This document shows, one piece after another, positions 17,642 through 26,575 of a stretch of DNA of 64,000 nt. The DNA is taken from assembly GCF_003367235.1 (NCBI RefSeq), contig NZ_QRGP01000003.1, forward strand, positions 1 to 64,000. The letters are read 5' to 3'. A program made the position numbers and the translations under genes. Positions within the stretch are counted from its first letter, which is position 1; each line of letters begins with the position of its first letter. A model generated the notes under the pieces. It was not told where the DNA came from. It saw nothing but the letters and a program-made list of their open reading frames with translations, and searched no databases. Source of the stretch: Sphingorhabdus pulchriflava (GTDB lineage: Bacteria > Pseudomonadota > Alphaproteobacteria > Sphingomonadales > Sphingomonadaceae).

Positions 17642-20065
17642 TCAGTTTGCGCCGAAATTGAAGCGGGCGTTGATCCCGAAATAACGGTCGGCCTCACGCG
17701 GGATGATGTAACGATAGCTGCTGCTTCCGGTGTTGCCGGCCGACAGCGGCCCGCCATCGCTGATCGCGGCGGCAAAGCTGGTATCGAACACATTCTTGGC
17801 AAGGAAGGAGACGCGGAAACGATCATCCTTTCCGACAAGCGCGATCGAAAGGTCGAGCAGGCCATAATCCTTGATCGTGCCATTCTGGCGGATCAACGGG
17901 CTGGCGACCAGCAAGGCGAGCTGCGAGCTTTGATATGATCCCTGTGCCCCCAGTTCGACATCGGCAAAACCGCCGGTGCGGATGGTGTAGCTGCTGCCCA
18001 AGGATGCCTTCCATTTGGGTGAGAAGGGCAGCTGTGTGCCATTGGGGATCTGATCGGTGATCGGTGCACCCGGCGGCAAGCGGAACTGGTCCACCTTGGC
18101 ATCGGTATAGGCCACACCACCTGAAAGGCTGAAATCGTCCGACGGGCGATACAGCATGTCGATTTCAAAGCCGCGGGTCGAAACCGTGCCGGCATTGGTG
18201 AAACGCGTTACGCGCTGGCCGAGCACGAAATCCGGATTGTTCGCCTGGAAATTCTTATATTTGGCATAGAAGCCGGCGATGTTCAGCGTCATCTGGCCAT
18301 CTAGCAACGTGGTCTTGAGACCGCCTTCAAAACTATCCGCTGTCTCGGGCGCAAGCGGCGGGGTGCCGTTTGAGTTCAGGTTGAAAAAGACGTTCAGGCC
18401 TGGCCCCTTATATCCGCGTGAATAGGTGGCATAGGCCATCATATCTTCGGAAATATCATATTGAAGACCGGCTTTACCTGACCAATTGTTGTTAGTCACT
18501 TTCTGCCGGAATGGTTGGCCATTCGAAGCCAGCACCGCAGCCGCCTGTGCAGCAGCCGGTGTTGCGCCGAGATTAATCTGGCGGATATATTCATTATAGA
18601 CGCCCTGATCGAAATTGGCATTGGCGGCACCAGCAACCGGGTTGGTGCGGCTGTGGAAGCCATTGAGTTGGTCATGCGTGTAGCGGATTCCAACGATGCC
18701 GCGGAAATTATCGCTGAAATTCAACGTCGCCTGTCCGAAGCCCGCCATATTCTTGAAGGTGGTGCCGAAGGTGGCCGTCCCCAGCGGGAAGGTCAAAGTC
18801 GACGCGCCGGCGGTTGTCGAACAGGGGGTAAGTACGCCCTGGGCGGGCAGGGTTGATGCCGAGCAGGCGATGTTCGAGCGGGTGAATGTACGCTCCTGCT
18901 CTGCCTGATAATAATAGAGGCCTGCTACATATTCGAAGAAGCCACCGGTCGGAGAAGTCAGCCGCAGTTCCTGGGTGAAAGTGGTGCCAGTTTGCGGACC
19001 GAAATCGTGGCTCTGGACAATGCCTATATAGGGAGTCGACAGGAAGTCGCCGTCGCGGATTTCGTTGCTGTCATAACCGCGATAGGACGTGATCGACGTG
19101 ATGGTCGGACCATTCAGTTCGACATCCGCCTGGAACGAAATGCCCCAAGCCTTTTCCAGCGCCTGTGTGAGCAGGTTCTGGCGGACGCGACGGGTGCGAT
19201 CGCCGAGCAATGGGGGGAGTCCGGTTGCGGCGCGGGTATTGAATGTCGCATATACCGTGCCGTCGGCGTTGCGGGCAGGCGCGCCGATGACTTCTGCGCA
19301 GCAATCGTCGTTCGATTTGCGCCAGTCGCCGATCAGGGTAAGCGTAACAGTATCGCTCGGGCGCGCTTCCACGACGCCGCGAATGCCATAGCGTTCATAG
19401 CCATTGACCCGCCGTCCAAGCGTTTCATTGACGATATTGCCGTCCCATTTCGAATAGAAACCGGTGATGCGCGAACCGAGCTTTTCAGACAGCGGCAGGT
19501 TCACGCCGCCGCGAACCCGATATTCCTCGCCATTGCCAAAGAAGAAACCACCCTCGGCATAGCCGCCAAAGTCGGGGCCTGGACGCTTGCTGACGATGTT
19601 GATCACGCCCGCACTGGCATTTTTGCCAAACAGCGTACCCTGCGGGCCACGCAACACTTCGATGCGTTCGATATCAACGAGGTCGCTGAATGCTTCGCCC
19701 GAGCGGGCCAATACGACGCCATCGAGGACCGTGCCGACCGAAGGCTCGCCTCCAATCGAAAAGGTCGTCGTGCCAACGCCACGCAGATAGAGCGACTGGT
19801 TAAGCGCAGTACCCGATTTGCGGAAGTTCAGGCTGGGTACCAGATATTGGGCGTTTTCAATGTTGATACCGCCTTGCTGTTCCAGCGCATCGCCAGAGAT
19901 TACAGAGACGGCAACCGGCACGTCCTGCACATTTTCTGCACGCTTTTGGGCGGTAACGATGATTTCGGCGCCAACGGCACCTTCATCTTCTGCTTCCTGC
20001 GCAAAAGCCGGGCTGGCCGTCGCGATCAGCGCCATTGCGCTTGATGCCAAAAGAAACTGTTTCAT
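17642..20065 (-). CDS. TonB-dependent outer-membrane receptor (proposed sulfosugar uptake)
   Basis: This 807-residue protein has a signal peptide (MKQFLLASSAMALIATASPA, then FAQ) and the TonB box/extension EIIVTAQKRAENVQDVPVAV. The plug domain spans ~50-160 (GVGTTTFSIGGEPSVGTVLDG, IERIEVLRGPQGTLFGKNAS). The 22-strand barrel ends in an aromatic residue pattern (YFGINARFNFGAN). I use ATG at 20065 because AGGAGG sits 8 nt upstream, in preference to the GTG at 20071. It follows the Gfo/Idh/MocA gene by about 40 nt in one operon with MFS and YeiH genes. Substrate specificity is inferred only from the operon. Confidence 0.9.
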   Translation of the reverse strand: MKQFLLASSAMALIATASPAFAQEAEDEGAVGAEIIVTAQKRAENVQDVPVAVSVISGDALEQQGGINIENAQYLVPSLNFRKSGTALNQSLYLRGVGTTTFSIGGEPSVGTVLDGVVLARSGEAFSDLVDIERIEVLRGPQGTLFGKNASAGVINIVSKRPGPDFGGYAEGGFFFGNGEEYRVRGGVNLPLSEKLGSRITGFYSKWDGNIVNETLGRRVNGYERYGIRGVVEARPSDTVTLTLIGDWRKSNDDCCAEVIGAPARNADGTVYATFNTRAATGLPPLLGDRTRRVRQNLLTQALEKAWGISFQADVELNGPTITSITSYRGYDSNEIRDGDFLSTPYIGIVQSHDFGPQTGTTFTQELRLTSPTGGFFEYVAGLYYYQAEQERTFTRSNIACSASTLPAQGVLTPCSTTAGASTLTFPLGTATFGTTFKNMAGFGQATLNFSDNFRGIVGIRYTHDQLNGFHSRTNPVAGAANANFDQGVYNEYIRQINLGATPAAAQAAAVLASNGQPFRQKVTNNNWSGKAGLQYDISEDMMAYATYSRGYKGPGLNVFFNLNSNGTPPLAPETADSFEGGLKTTLLDGQMTLNIAGFYAKYKNFQANNPDFVLGQRVTRFTNAGTVSTRGFEIDMLYRPSDDFSLSGGVAYTDAKVDQFRLPPGAPITDQIPNGTQLPFSPKWKASLGSSYTIRTGGFADVELGAQGSYQSSQLALLVASPLIRQNGTIKDYGLLDLSIALVGKDDRFRVSFLAKNVFDTSFAAAISDGGPLSAGNTGSSSYRYIIPREADRYFGINARFNFGAN

Positions 20066-20104
20066 GCTCACGTCCTCCTTGTCACCCTGTCGCCGGGCGT
20101 ATCG

Positions 20105-21193
20105 TCAAAATTCAAATTCACTCATTTCCACGACGCGTTTTTCGCGGGCGCTGATTTCGGCGGCGGTCCCGATGGCAACCGCCATCAGTCCGTCGTGTGC
20201 CGACACCTCTACAGCGCCGTCCCCTCTGATTGCGCCCAAGAATTTCTGGTGCTCGTAATAGGTTGAGCCATGGTGGCTACCTGCTTTGAGTGCGGTTTCA
20301 TCGACTTCGATGACTGTCCGCTCAACCGCTTTTGGCTGGCGGAAGCCGACGCGTGGTGAATAGACAAGGCTGCCTTCCGGGATCAGACAGTCGAGCCGGG
20401 CCTTGTCGCCTACGGCCGTAATCTCTTCCTGATTTTCAGCGCCGTCGGCAAACATCGACAGGTCGAGCATTGCGCGTACGCCATTGGCGAAATCGACTGT
20501 GGTATAGCTGTTGTCGATAATGTCAGGGCGGCGGCCGTCATAGCTTTCGTCGAGATGGTTCACGTCCATCGCGCCCGAACAATAGACACGCACCGCTTCC
20601 GACTGGGTGATCAGCCGCATCAGATCGAAGAAATGGCAGCATTTCTCGACCATCGTACCGCCGGTGTTTTCCGCAAAACGGTTCCAGTCACCCACCTTTG
20701 GCAGGAAGGGGAAACGGTGTTCGCGGATTGAAAGCATCTGCAGCTTGCCGGTGCGGCCACCATGCACCTGCCGGATAAACTCTGCGGCAGGCGGCATATA
20801 GCGATATTCCATCGCGGTCCAGAAGATGCCCGGCGATTGTGCTGCACGCTCTACAATCCAGCGCGCATCTTCGATCTTGGTGGCGAGCGGCTTTTCGCAC
20901 AAAATGTGCAAGCCAGCATCGAACAGCGGCACGAGGACATCGCGGTGGGTGTAATTGGGGCTGGCGACAATCACGGCGTCGCACAGGCCCGAAGCGGCGA
21001 GTTCGGCAGAGCTGGAGAAGCTTTGCACGCCGTCAGCCGCATCGCCCAGCGCCTTTTTCGCCCAGCCCAGCGAGCTTTCGGTGGGGTCGGCCAAAGCCGT
21101 GACCACAGCTCCCGGCGTGATCGCCAGGTTCTGGATATGCTCCACGCCCATCATGCCTGAGCCGACAAGGCCGTAGCGAACCGCGTTCGTCAA
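20105..21193 (-). CDS. Gfo/Idh/MocA family oxidoreductase, candidate NAD-dependent sulfoquinovosidase
   Basis: This 362-residue protein has an N-terminal Rossmann fold (YGLVGSGMMGVEHI, residues 7-20), the family signature EKPLAT with Lys101, and a C-terminal alpha/beta domain with EYRYMPP, GDWNRFAENTGGTMVEKCCH and FFDLMRL. Members oxidise sugars with NAD(P), and one branch (GH188) uses transient NAD oxidation to hydrolyse sulfoquinovosides. The flavin monooxygenase and sulfite exporter nearby make that activity plausible here; it is inferred, not shown. The start is uncertain: TTG at 21193 has GGGAG at a suitable distance, whereas the upstream TTG at 21214 lies inside the operator. It leads the minus arm. 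Confidence 0.82.
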   Translation of the reverse strand: MTNAVRYGLVGSGMMGVEHIQNLAITPGAVVTALADPTESSLGWAKKALGDAADGVQSFSSSAELAASGLCDAVIVASPNYTHRDVLVPLFDAGLHILCEKPLATKIEDARWIVERAAQSPGIFWTAMEYRYMPPAAEFIRQVHGGRTGKLQMLSIREHRFPFLPKVGDWNRFAENTGGTMVEKCCHFFDLMRLITQSEAVRVYCSGAMDVNHLDESYDGRRPDIIDNSYTTVDFANGVRAMLDLSMFADGAENQEEITAVGDKARLDCLIPEGSLVYSPRVGFRQPKAVERTVIEVDETALKAGSHHGSTYYEHQKFLGAIRGDGAVEVSAHDGLMAVAIGTAAEISAREKRVVEMSEFEF

Positions 21194-21208
21194 TATTCCT
21201 CTCCCGTC

Positions 21209-21237
21209 TGACAACGGTGTCTATGACAGCCTTGTCA
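21209..21237. promoter_or_regulatory. Paired LacI-type operators of the sulfosugar locus
   Basis: Two half-palindromes with consensus TGACA-N4-TGTCA lie side by side: TGACAACGGTGTCT (21209-21222) and TGACAGCCTTGTCA (21224-21237). They sit between the divergent Gfo/Idh/MocA and lacI genes. The first is repeated exactly, inverted, at 22355-22368. Confidence 0.75.
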
Positions 21238-21310
21238 CAAAATATCGACAGCTTGGCAAGAGGGCAGATTCGACGCTTGCAGATTTTCGCCTGACTGTTA
21301 CCCAAATGCC

Positions 21311-22315
21311 ATGCGCGTAACGATCAAGGATGTTTCCCGAATAGCGGGTGTGTCGATCAAAACGGTGTCGCGCGTCCTCAACAAGGAAAAATATGTCAGC
21401 GATGAAACCCGCCGCAAGGTGGAAGAGGCAGTCGCTGCGCTCAACTTCAGCCCCAGCCTCGCGGCGCGCACATTGGCCGGTTCGCGCTCTTTCCAGATCG
21501 CGCTGATTTACGACAATCATAGCCCCTATTACATCCATGCTGTGCAAGAGGGTGTGTGGAACCGCTGTCGTGAGGAAGGCGTGCGTATGCTCGCGCAGCC
21601 GGTCGACGTCGACTCGCCTACGCTGGCGCTCGAGATTGGTGGGTTGATCGATGAAACCCATGTCGACGGGGTGATTTTATCGTCGCCGGTGACCGATGCG
21701 CCGGCTGCGCTGGCCGAACTGGAACGACGCGGAATTCGCTTCGTCCGCATCTCGCCGGGAACCAATCATGCGCTGACAAGCTCGGTTTTCATGGACGATG
21801 TGCAGGCGGCGGACGATATGACGACGCACCTGATCAACCAGGGGCATAGGCGCATCGGCTTCGTAATCGGGCACCCCAATCATATGGCGAGCGACCAGCG
21901 CCATTTTGGCTACCGGCGGGCGCTCGACAGGGCGGGAATTGCGTATGAGCCGGAACTGGCGCGTCCCGGAACCTTCGATTTCGGAAGCGGCATGGCCGCG
22001 GCGGAAGCCCTTCTGAAACTCACCAACAAGCCGACCGCCATTTTTGCGAGCAACGATGACATGGCGGCGGGCGTGCTGTCTTATGCGCACCGCGTTGGCC
22101 TTGATGTGCCGCAGGATTTGTCGGTCGCCGGATTCGACGATACACCGCTCGCCCAGTTGGTCTGGCCGCCTTTGACGACGGTACGCCAACCCGTGCTGGA
22201 ACTGGCTTATGCGGCCACGAACCAGCTGTTTTGTCCCGATCCGGCCATCGTCCACCAGCGGCTACAACACGAAGTGATGGTTCGCGGGTCAACCGCGCCG
22301 TTACGCAAATCCTGA
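21311..22315 (+). CDS. LacI family regulator of the sulfosugar locus
   Basis: This 334-residue protein has the LacI helix-turn-helix in residues 1-50: MRVTIKDVSRIAGVSIKTVS, RVLN and the hinge-helix region SPSLAARTLAG. The periplasmic-binding-like effector domain follows (IALIYDNHSPYYIHAVQEGV; IFASNDDMAAGVLSYAHRVG). It lies in the middle of the locus, divergent from the Gfo/Idh/MocA-TonB-MFS-YeiH arm and upstream of the reductase/monooxygenase arm. Identical 14-bp operators flank it on both sides (21209 and 22355), so it most likely represses both arms until a pathway sugar binds. It corresponds in position to SmoD of Agrobacterium. Confidence 0.9.
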   Translation: MRVTIKDVSRIAGVSIKTVSRVLNKEKYVSDETRRKVEEAVAALNFSPSLAARTLAGSRSFQIALIYDNHSPYYIHAVQEGVWNRCREEGVRMLAQPVDVDSPTLALEIGGLIDETHVDGVILSSPVTDAPAALAELERRGIRFVRISPGTNHALTSSVFMDDVQAADDMTTHLINQGHRRIGFVIGHPNHMASDQRHFGYRRALDRAGIAYEPELARPGTFDFGSGMAAAEALLKLTNKPTAIFASNDDMAAGVLSYAHRVGLDVPQDLSVAGFDDTPLAQLVWPPLTTVRQPVLELAYAATNQLFCPDPAIVHQRLQHEVMVRGSTAPLRKS

Positions 22316-22354
22316 TTTTACCGGCTTGACGATAGGGCGCTTCCGGGTTCAATA

Positions 22355-22368
22355 AGACACCGTTGTCA
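22355..22368. promoter_or_regulatory. LacI-type operator before the aldo/keto reductase gene
   Basis: AGACACCGTTGTCA is the exact reverse complement of 21209-21222. It lies 22 nt before the aldo/keto reductase start, between the lacI gene and the plus arm, giving the same regulator a second control point. Confidence 0.72.
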
Positions 22369-22389
22369 TACCGGGGAGACAGAGCGTCT

Positions 22390-23313
22390 ATGAACGCAAA
22401 CCAGACATTGCCGGCGCCCGCAAAGATGCGGCGTTTAGGGAACAGCGAGATTGAAGTCAGTGGTATCGCCTGGGGCATGTGGCGCCTTGCGGAAAATGGT
22501 CGCACCGCCGCCGATGCGGCCAAACTGGTCCATAGCGCGCTCGATGCGGGGATAAATTTCCTCGATACGGCAGATATTTACGGTTTCAATGGTGAGAGCG
22601 GGTTCGGCGACGCCGAGGCGCTTCTGGGCGAAGTGTTGGCCGCCGAACCTGCGCTTCGGGCACGCATGGTGCTCGCCAGCAAGGGCGGGATCATACCGCC
22701 TTTGCCTTATGACCAGAGCGCCGCTTATCTTTCCTCCGCGCTCGATGCCTCGCTCAAGCGGCTCCAGGCCGAGACAATAGATCTATACCAGATCCACCGC
22801 CCTGATATTCTCGCACATCCCCAAGAGGTCGCCAAGACTCTCGACGATGCGGTTAAAGCGGGCAAGATCCGGACTATCGGCGTTTCGAACTTCACGATCC
22901 ACCAGATCGCCGCACTCAACCAATTTCTAGGCCACAAATTGGTGGCGACGCAGCCGGAAATCAGCCCACTGCGCATCACCTGCTTTGAAAATGGCGAGCT
23001 CGATCAAGCGATGATGATGGGGCTCACCCCGCTCGCATGGTCACCCTTGGGCGGCGGGCGTCTGGCCAATCCCGACAGCGAACGCGACAACGCCGTCGCC
23101 GCCGAATTGGATCGGGTTGCTGGTGAGCAGGGCGTGTCCCGCAGCGTCGCCGCCTATAGCTGGCTGATGGCACATCCTGCAGGCATCATCCCGATTGTCG
23201 GTTCGCAGCAGCCGGAACGTATCGCCGAAGCTGTCGAAGCTTATAAGGTCCGCTGGTCAAGGCAGGACTGGTATGCCGTGCTCGTCGCGGCAAGAGGAGA
23301 AAGGCTGCCTTAA
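22390..23313 (+). CDS. Aldo/keto reductase (SmoB-like 6-oxo-glucose reductase candidate)
   Basis: This 307-residue protein has a TIM barrel with the AKR catalytic pattern: LDTADIYGF (Asp and Tyr), VLASKGG (Lys) and DLYQIHRPD (His). The C-terminal NADP-binding part is also visible (GSQQPERIAEAVEAY). AKRs reduce sugar aldehydes with NADPH. In the known sulfoquinovose monooxygenase pathway an AKR reduces 6-dehydro-glucose, formed on desulfonation, to glucose, and this gene directly precedes the monooxygenase. ATG at 22390 is chosen because the GGGGAGA segment precedes it and the frame upstream runs through the operator. Confidence 0.87.
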   Translation: MNANQTLPAPAKMRRLGNSEIEVSGIAWGMWRLAENGRTAADAAKLVHSALDAGINFLDTADIYGFNGESGFGDAEALLGEVLAAEPALRARMVLASKGGIIPPLPYDQSAAYLSSALDASLKRLQAETIDLYQIHRPDILAHPQEVAKTLDDAVKAGKIRTIGVSNFTIHQIAALNQFLGHKLVATQPEISPLRITCFENGELDQAMMMGLTPLAWSPLGGGRLANPDSERDNAVAAELDRVAGEQGVSRSVAAYSWLMAHPAGIIPIVGSQQPERIAEAVEAYKVRWSRQDWYAVLVAARGERLP

Positions 23314-23406
23314 GGCGCCGAATGTCGCGGCCCAGCCTTGAGCGCGGGTCCATGGAAACTGCAAGCCGGGCGCTTCGAAAGGCAGCCCTGCAAAGGAGAG
23401 ACGGAT

Positions 23407-24495
23407 ATGAGCGGCCAACAATGCGAAATCGCCTGGTTTTCGGCGCTGTGCGACGACGATTACGAGTTTCTGGGCGTGCCCGATCCCTTTCTGCAATCGA
23501 GCTGGGAGCATTGCCGCAACATCGTGCTGCGCGCCGAAGAAGGCGGATTCGACAATATCCTCCTCCCCTCGGGATATCAGCTCGGCCTAGACACCACCGC
23601 CTTTGCAGCTGCCGTTGCCACGCAGGTCAAACGCATGAAGCTGCTTTGGGCGACGCGTATGGGTGAAGACTGGCCGCCGCAGCTTGCGCGCCGCATCGCC
23701 ACGCTTGACCGCATCCTTGGCCCTAATGTTGCCGGAACCGGCGGACGGCTCAACGTCAACATCATCTCGTCCGACATGCCCGGAGAAAAGATCGAAAGCG
23801 GCCCGCGCTACCGCCGCGCAACCGAGATCATGAAAATCGTCCGCACGCTGCTCAATGGCGAGTATCTCGATTTCCAGGGCGAGTTCTACAACCTCCAGCT
23901 CGATCCGGCGCGTATCACCACCCTGTCGGGTACATGCCCGGCCTTCTATTTCGGCGGCCTCAGCCACGAAGCGCGCGAGTGCGCGGCAGAGGGCTGTGAC
24001 GTCTATCTGATGTGGCCCGATACGATGGACAAGGTGCGCGAAACCATTACCGACATGAAGCAGCGCGCCGCCGCGAAGGGCCGCAGTCTGAAGTTCGGCT
24101 ACCGCGTCCATGTCGTCGTGCGCGAAACCGAAGATGAAGCGCGCGCCTATGCCGACCGGTTGCTGTCCAAGCTCGATGAGGATGCGGGCAAGGCCATCCG
24201 CGAAAAGTCGCTCGATGCCAAAAATTACGGCGTGCAGCGTCAGCAGGAATTGCGCGGCGCCGCGGGCGGTGACGGCTTCGTTGAAGACAATCTGTGGACC
24301 GGGATAGGGCGTGCGCGTTCCGGCTGTGGTGCAGCCATCGTCGGCACCCCCGATCAGGTGCTCGCCAAATTGCGCGCTTATCAGGCGGAAGGCATTGAGG
24401 CCTTCATCCTCTCCGGCTATCCGCATATGCAGGAAGCGGACATGTTCGCGCGCTACGTCCTGCCGCATATCCAGCACGGACCGCTGGTGCTGTAG
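23407..24495 (+). CDS. LLM-class FMNH2-dependent monooxygenase, SsuD/SmoC-like
   Basis: This 362-residue bacterial luciferase-fold protein begins CEIAWFSALCDDDYEFLGVP. It contains segments typical of alkanesulfonate monooxygenases: VKRMKLLWATR, GRLNVNIISSD, the region with GPRYRRATEIMKIVRTLLNG, and a late loop LWTGIGRARSGCGAAIVGTP. Such enzymes use FMNH2 and O2 to cleave C-S bonds and release sulfite plus an aldehyde. The aldo/keto reductase before it, the FMN reductase after it and the YeiH exporter on the other arm together fit the sulfoquinovose monooxygenase route. AAAGGAGA lies 8 nt before the ATG. The sulfonate substrate is inferred from context. Confidence 0.88.
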   Translation: MSGQQCEIAWFSALCDDDYEFLGVPDPFLQSSWEHCRNIVLRAEEGGFDNILLPSGYQLGLDTTAFAAAVATQVKRMKLLWATRMGEDWPPQLARRIATLDRILGPNVAGTGGRLNVNIISSDMPGEKIESGPRYRRATEIMKIVRTLLNGEYLDFQGEFYNLQLDPARITTLSGTCPAFYFGGLSHEARECAAEGCDVYLMWPDTMDKVRETITDMKQRAAAKGRSLKFGYRVHVVVRETEDEARAYADRLLSKLDEDAGKAIREKSLDAKNYGVQRQQELRGAAGGDGFVEDNLWTGIGRARSGCGAAIVGTPDQVLAKLRAYQAEGIEAFILSGYPHMQEADMFARYVLPHIQHGPLVL

Positions 24496-24518
24496 CACCG
24501 CCTAGATAGGGAGCAGTG

Positions 24519-26000
24519 ATGGAGATTTACGATGTCGCGGTCATTGGCGGTGGGGTCAATGGATGCGGCATCGCGCGCGATGCGGCCGGACGGGGCGCGC
24601 ATGTGCTGCTGCTGGAGGCCAAGGATCTGGCGAGCGGCACCTCTTCTGCATCGAGCAAGCTGATCCATGGCGGTCTGCGCTATCTCGAACATTATGAATT
24701 CGCCCTCGTTCGCGAATCACTGACTGAGCGCGAGGTTTTATGGGCGATTGCCCCGCATATCATCTGGCCGATGCGTTTTGTATTGCCGCATGTGAAAGGG
24801 CTGCGGCCGCGCTGGCTACTGCGGCTAGGCCTGTTTCTTTACGACCATTTGGGTGCCCGCAAACGCCTGCCTGCTACCCAAAGTATCAACCTAGCCCAGC
24901 ATCCCGCGGGCGGACCATTGAAGCCTGAATTCACCAATGGTTTCGTCTATTCGGATTGCTGGGTCGACGACGCCCGGCTGGTCGTTCTCAACGCCCGCGA
25001 CGCTGCCATTCGTGGCGCGGATATAGAGACGCGTTGCCCTGTCACGCGTCTCGAGCGCAAGGATGGCGTCTGGCATATCGAAGCGGGCAGGCGCTCTTTC
25101 CAGGCGCGCGCGATCGTCAATGCTGCCGGTCCTTCGGTGTTGCAGGTACTGAGTCACAGCCCGGACAAGGCGGAATATGCCATGCGGCTGGTGCGCGGGT
25201 CGCATATTGTCGTGCCCAAATTGTACGACCATCCCTATCCCTATTTCTTCCAGCTTCCCGATGGCCGGATTTTCTTTGCGATCCCTTATGAGCATGATTT
25301 CACGCTGATCGGCACCACTGATGCCGATCATAAGAGCGGCCTGGACCATATCGAAGCCAGCCGTGAAGAAATCGCCTATCTGTGCGAAGGGGCGAGCCAC
25401 TTTTTCCGCAAGCCGGTCCGGCCCGAAGATGTCGTCTGGTCCTATTCGGGCGTGCGGCCGCTGGTCGACGACGGTTCGGGCAAACCCGAGGCGGCAACGC
25501 GTGGCTATCGGCTGGATTTGAGCGTTGCCGAAGACGGCGCACCCATTCTCAACATTTTCGGAGGCAAGATCACAACCTACCGCCATTTGGCCGAGGAAGC
25601 GGTCGATCTGCTCGCCACACGATTACCGCTGCCGCAGAACAGGCATTGGACCGGATCCGAAGCGTTGCCAGGGGGTGATTTTGATGTCGACGCGACGGCA
25701 GAAGAGAGGCAGAAGCTCGAGCAACGCTATCCCTTCCTCGAACCCGATTGGGCGGACCGTCTGTTCAAAAGCTATGGCCTGGACAGCTATACCATCCTCG
25801 GCGACGCAAAATTCCTCTCCGATTGCGGTCAGCATTTCGGCCATGGCCTGACCGAACGCGAAGTTGAGCATTTGATTAGCAAAGAGTGGGCGCGCACGGC
25901 CGTAGACATATTGTGGCGGCGCACAAAGCTGGGCCTCCGCATGACGCACGAAGAGCAACTGCAGCTCGAAAACCATTTACGAAAGGTGGTGGCCGCATGA
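24519..26000 (+). CDS. glpD: FAD-dependent glycerol-3-phosphate dehydrogenase
   Basis: This 493-residue protein has the N-terminal FAD motif (VAVIGGGVNGCGIARDAAGR) and the GlpD family segments SGTSSASSKLIHGGLRYLEH, GTTDADHKSG and GGKITTYRHLAEEAVDLLA, followed by the C-terminal helical domain. GlpD oxidises sn-glycerol-3-phosphate to dihydroxyacetone phosphate and passes electrons to quinone at the inner membrane. Its place between the monooxygenase and the FMN reductase is unusual. If the substrate is sulfoquinovosyl-glycerol, glycosidic cleavage yields glycerol and this gene would handle it after phosphorylation; no glycerol kinase is in the window. The stop overlaps the next start by 4 nt. 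Confidence 0.9.
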   Translation: MEIYDVAVIGGGVNGCGIARDAAGRGAHVLLLEAKDLASGTSSASSKLIHGGLRYLEHYEFALVRESLTEREVLWAIAPHIIWPMRFVLPHVKGLRPRWLLRLGLFLYDHLGARKRLPATQSINLAQHPAGGPLKPEFTNGFVYSDCWVDDARLVVLNARDAAIRGADIETRCPVTRLERKDGVWHIEAGRRSFQARAIVNAAGPSVLQVLSHSPDKAEYAMRLVRGSHIVVPKLYDHPYPYFFQLPDGRIFFAIPYEHDFTLIGTTDADHKSGLDHIEASREEIAYLCEGASHFFRKPVRPEDVVWSYSGVRPLVDDGSGKPEAATRGYRLDLSVAEDGAPILNIFGGKITTYRHLAEEAVDLLATRLPLPQNRHWTGSEALPGGDFDVDATAEERQKLEQRYPFLEPDWADRLFKSYGLDSYTILGDAKFLSDCGQHFGHGLTEREVEHLISKEWARTAVDILWRRTKLGLRMTHEEQLQLENHLRKVVAA

Positions 26001-26575
26001 GCCCCAAAATTGTCGCGATCGGCGGAACGATCAACCCCGGCAGCTCGACCGAAATGGCACTGTGCACTGCATTGGCTGTTGCTGAAGCACAGGGGGCCGA
26101 GGTCAAATTGTTCGGCGGCGAGTATCTCGCAGCCCTCCCCCACTATCGGAGCACCGCGCACAGCGCCACAGACGGCGCGGAAATGGTCGAAGCGGTCCGC
26201 ATAGCCGATGGCGTGATCATCGCCGCCCCTGGCTATCACGGTACAATTTCGGGGCTGGTCAAGAACGCGCTCGACTATCTTGAAGACCTCTCAAAAGATG
26301 ACCGGCCGTATCTTGATGGCCGCGCTGTCGGCCTGATAGCCACCGCCTTTGGGGACCAAGCCAGCATGAGCACGATGCAGACCTTGCGCAGTATCGTCCA
26401 CGCTCTGCGGGGTTGGCCCACGCCAATGGGCGCGACTGTTCGCACCTATCCGAACTTGTTTTCACCCGACGGTGAATGTCTTGACGACCGGATTTCTATG
26501 CAGCTTGATATTGTCGGCAAGCAGGTGGTGCAGGGTGCGCGCAGTTTTGCCGCTACCGCCGGAGACGCCGCATGA
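25997..26575 (+). CDS. NAD(P)H-dependent FMN reductase (flavodoxin-like fold)
   Basis: This 192-residue protein has the PF03358 pattern: KIVAIGGTINPGSSTEMAL (FMN phosphate loop), APGYHGTISGLVKNALDYLE (the PxYxGxxxGxxKNxLD-like signature) and VGLIATAFGD. Enzymes of this family reduce FMN with NAD(P)H and often serve two-component monooxygenases. It overlaps glpD and the RibB-like gene by 4 nt on each side, and the FMNH2-consuming LLM monooxygenase is two genes upstream, so it is the probable partner reductase. The fold differs from the flavin reductase used in the Agrobacterium smo cluster, which would be a substitution of function. Confidence 0.9.
   Translation: MSPKIVAIGGTINPGSSTEMALCTALAVAEAQGAEVKLFGGEYLAALPHYRSTAHSATDGAEMVEAVRIADGVIIAAPGYHGTISGLVKNALDYLEDLSKDDRPYLDGRAVGLIATAFGDQASMSTMQTLRSIVHALRGWPTPMGATVRTYPNLFSPDGECLDDRISMQLDIVGKQVVQGARSFAATAGDAA

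Noticed and set aside
18992-20044. Open frame of about 350 codons opposite the TonB receptor gene
   Set aside because: The receptor plug and signal peptide are unmistakable on the other strand; the antisense product has no recognisable motif.
23587-24498. Open frame of about 300 codons opposite the LLM monooxygenase gene
   Set aside because: It mirrors the monooxygenase reading frame and has no ribosome site or family resemblance.
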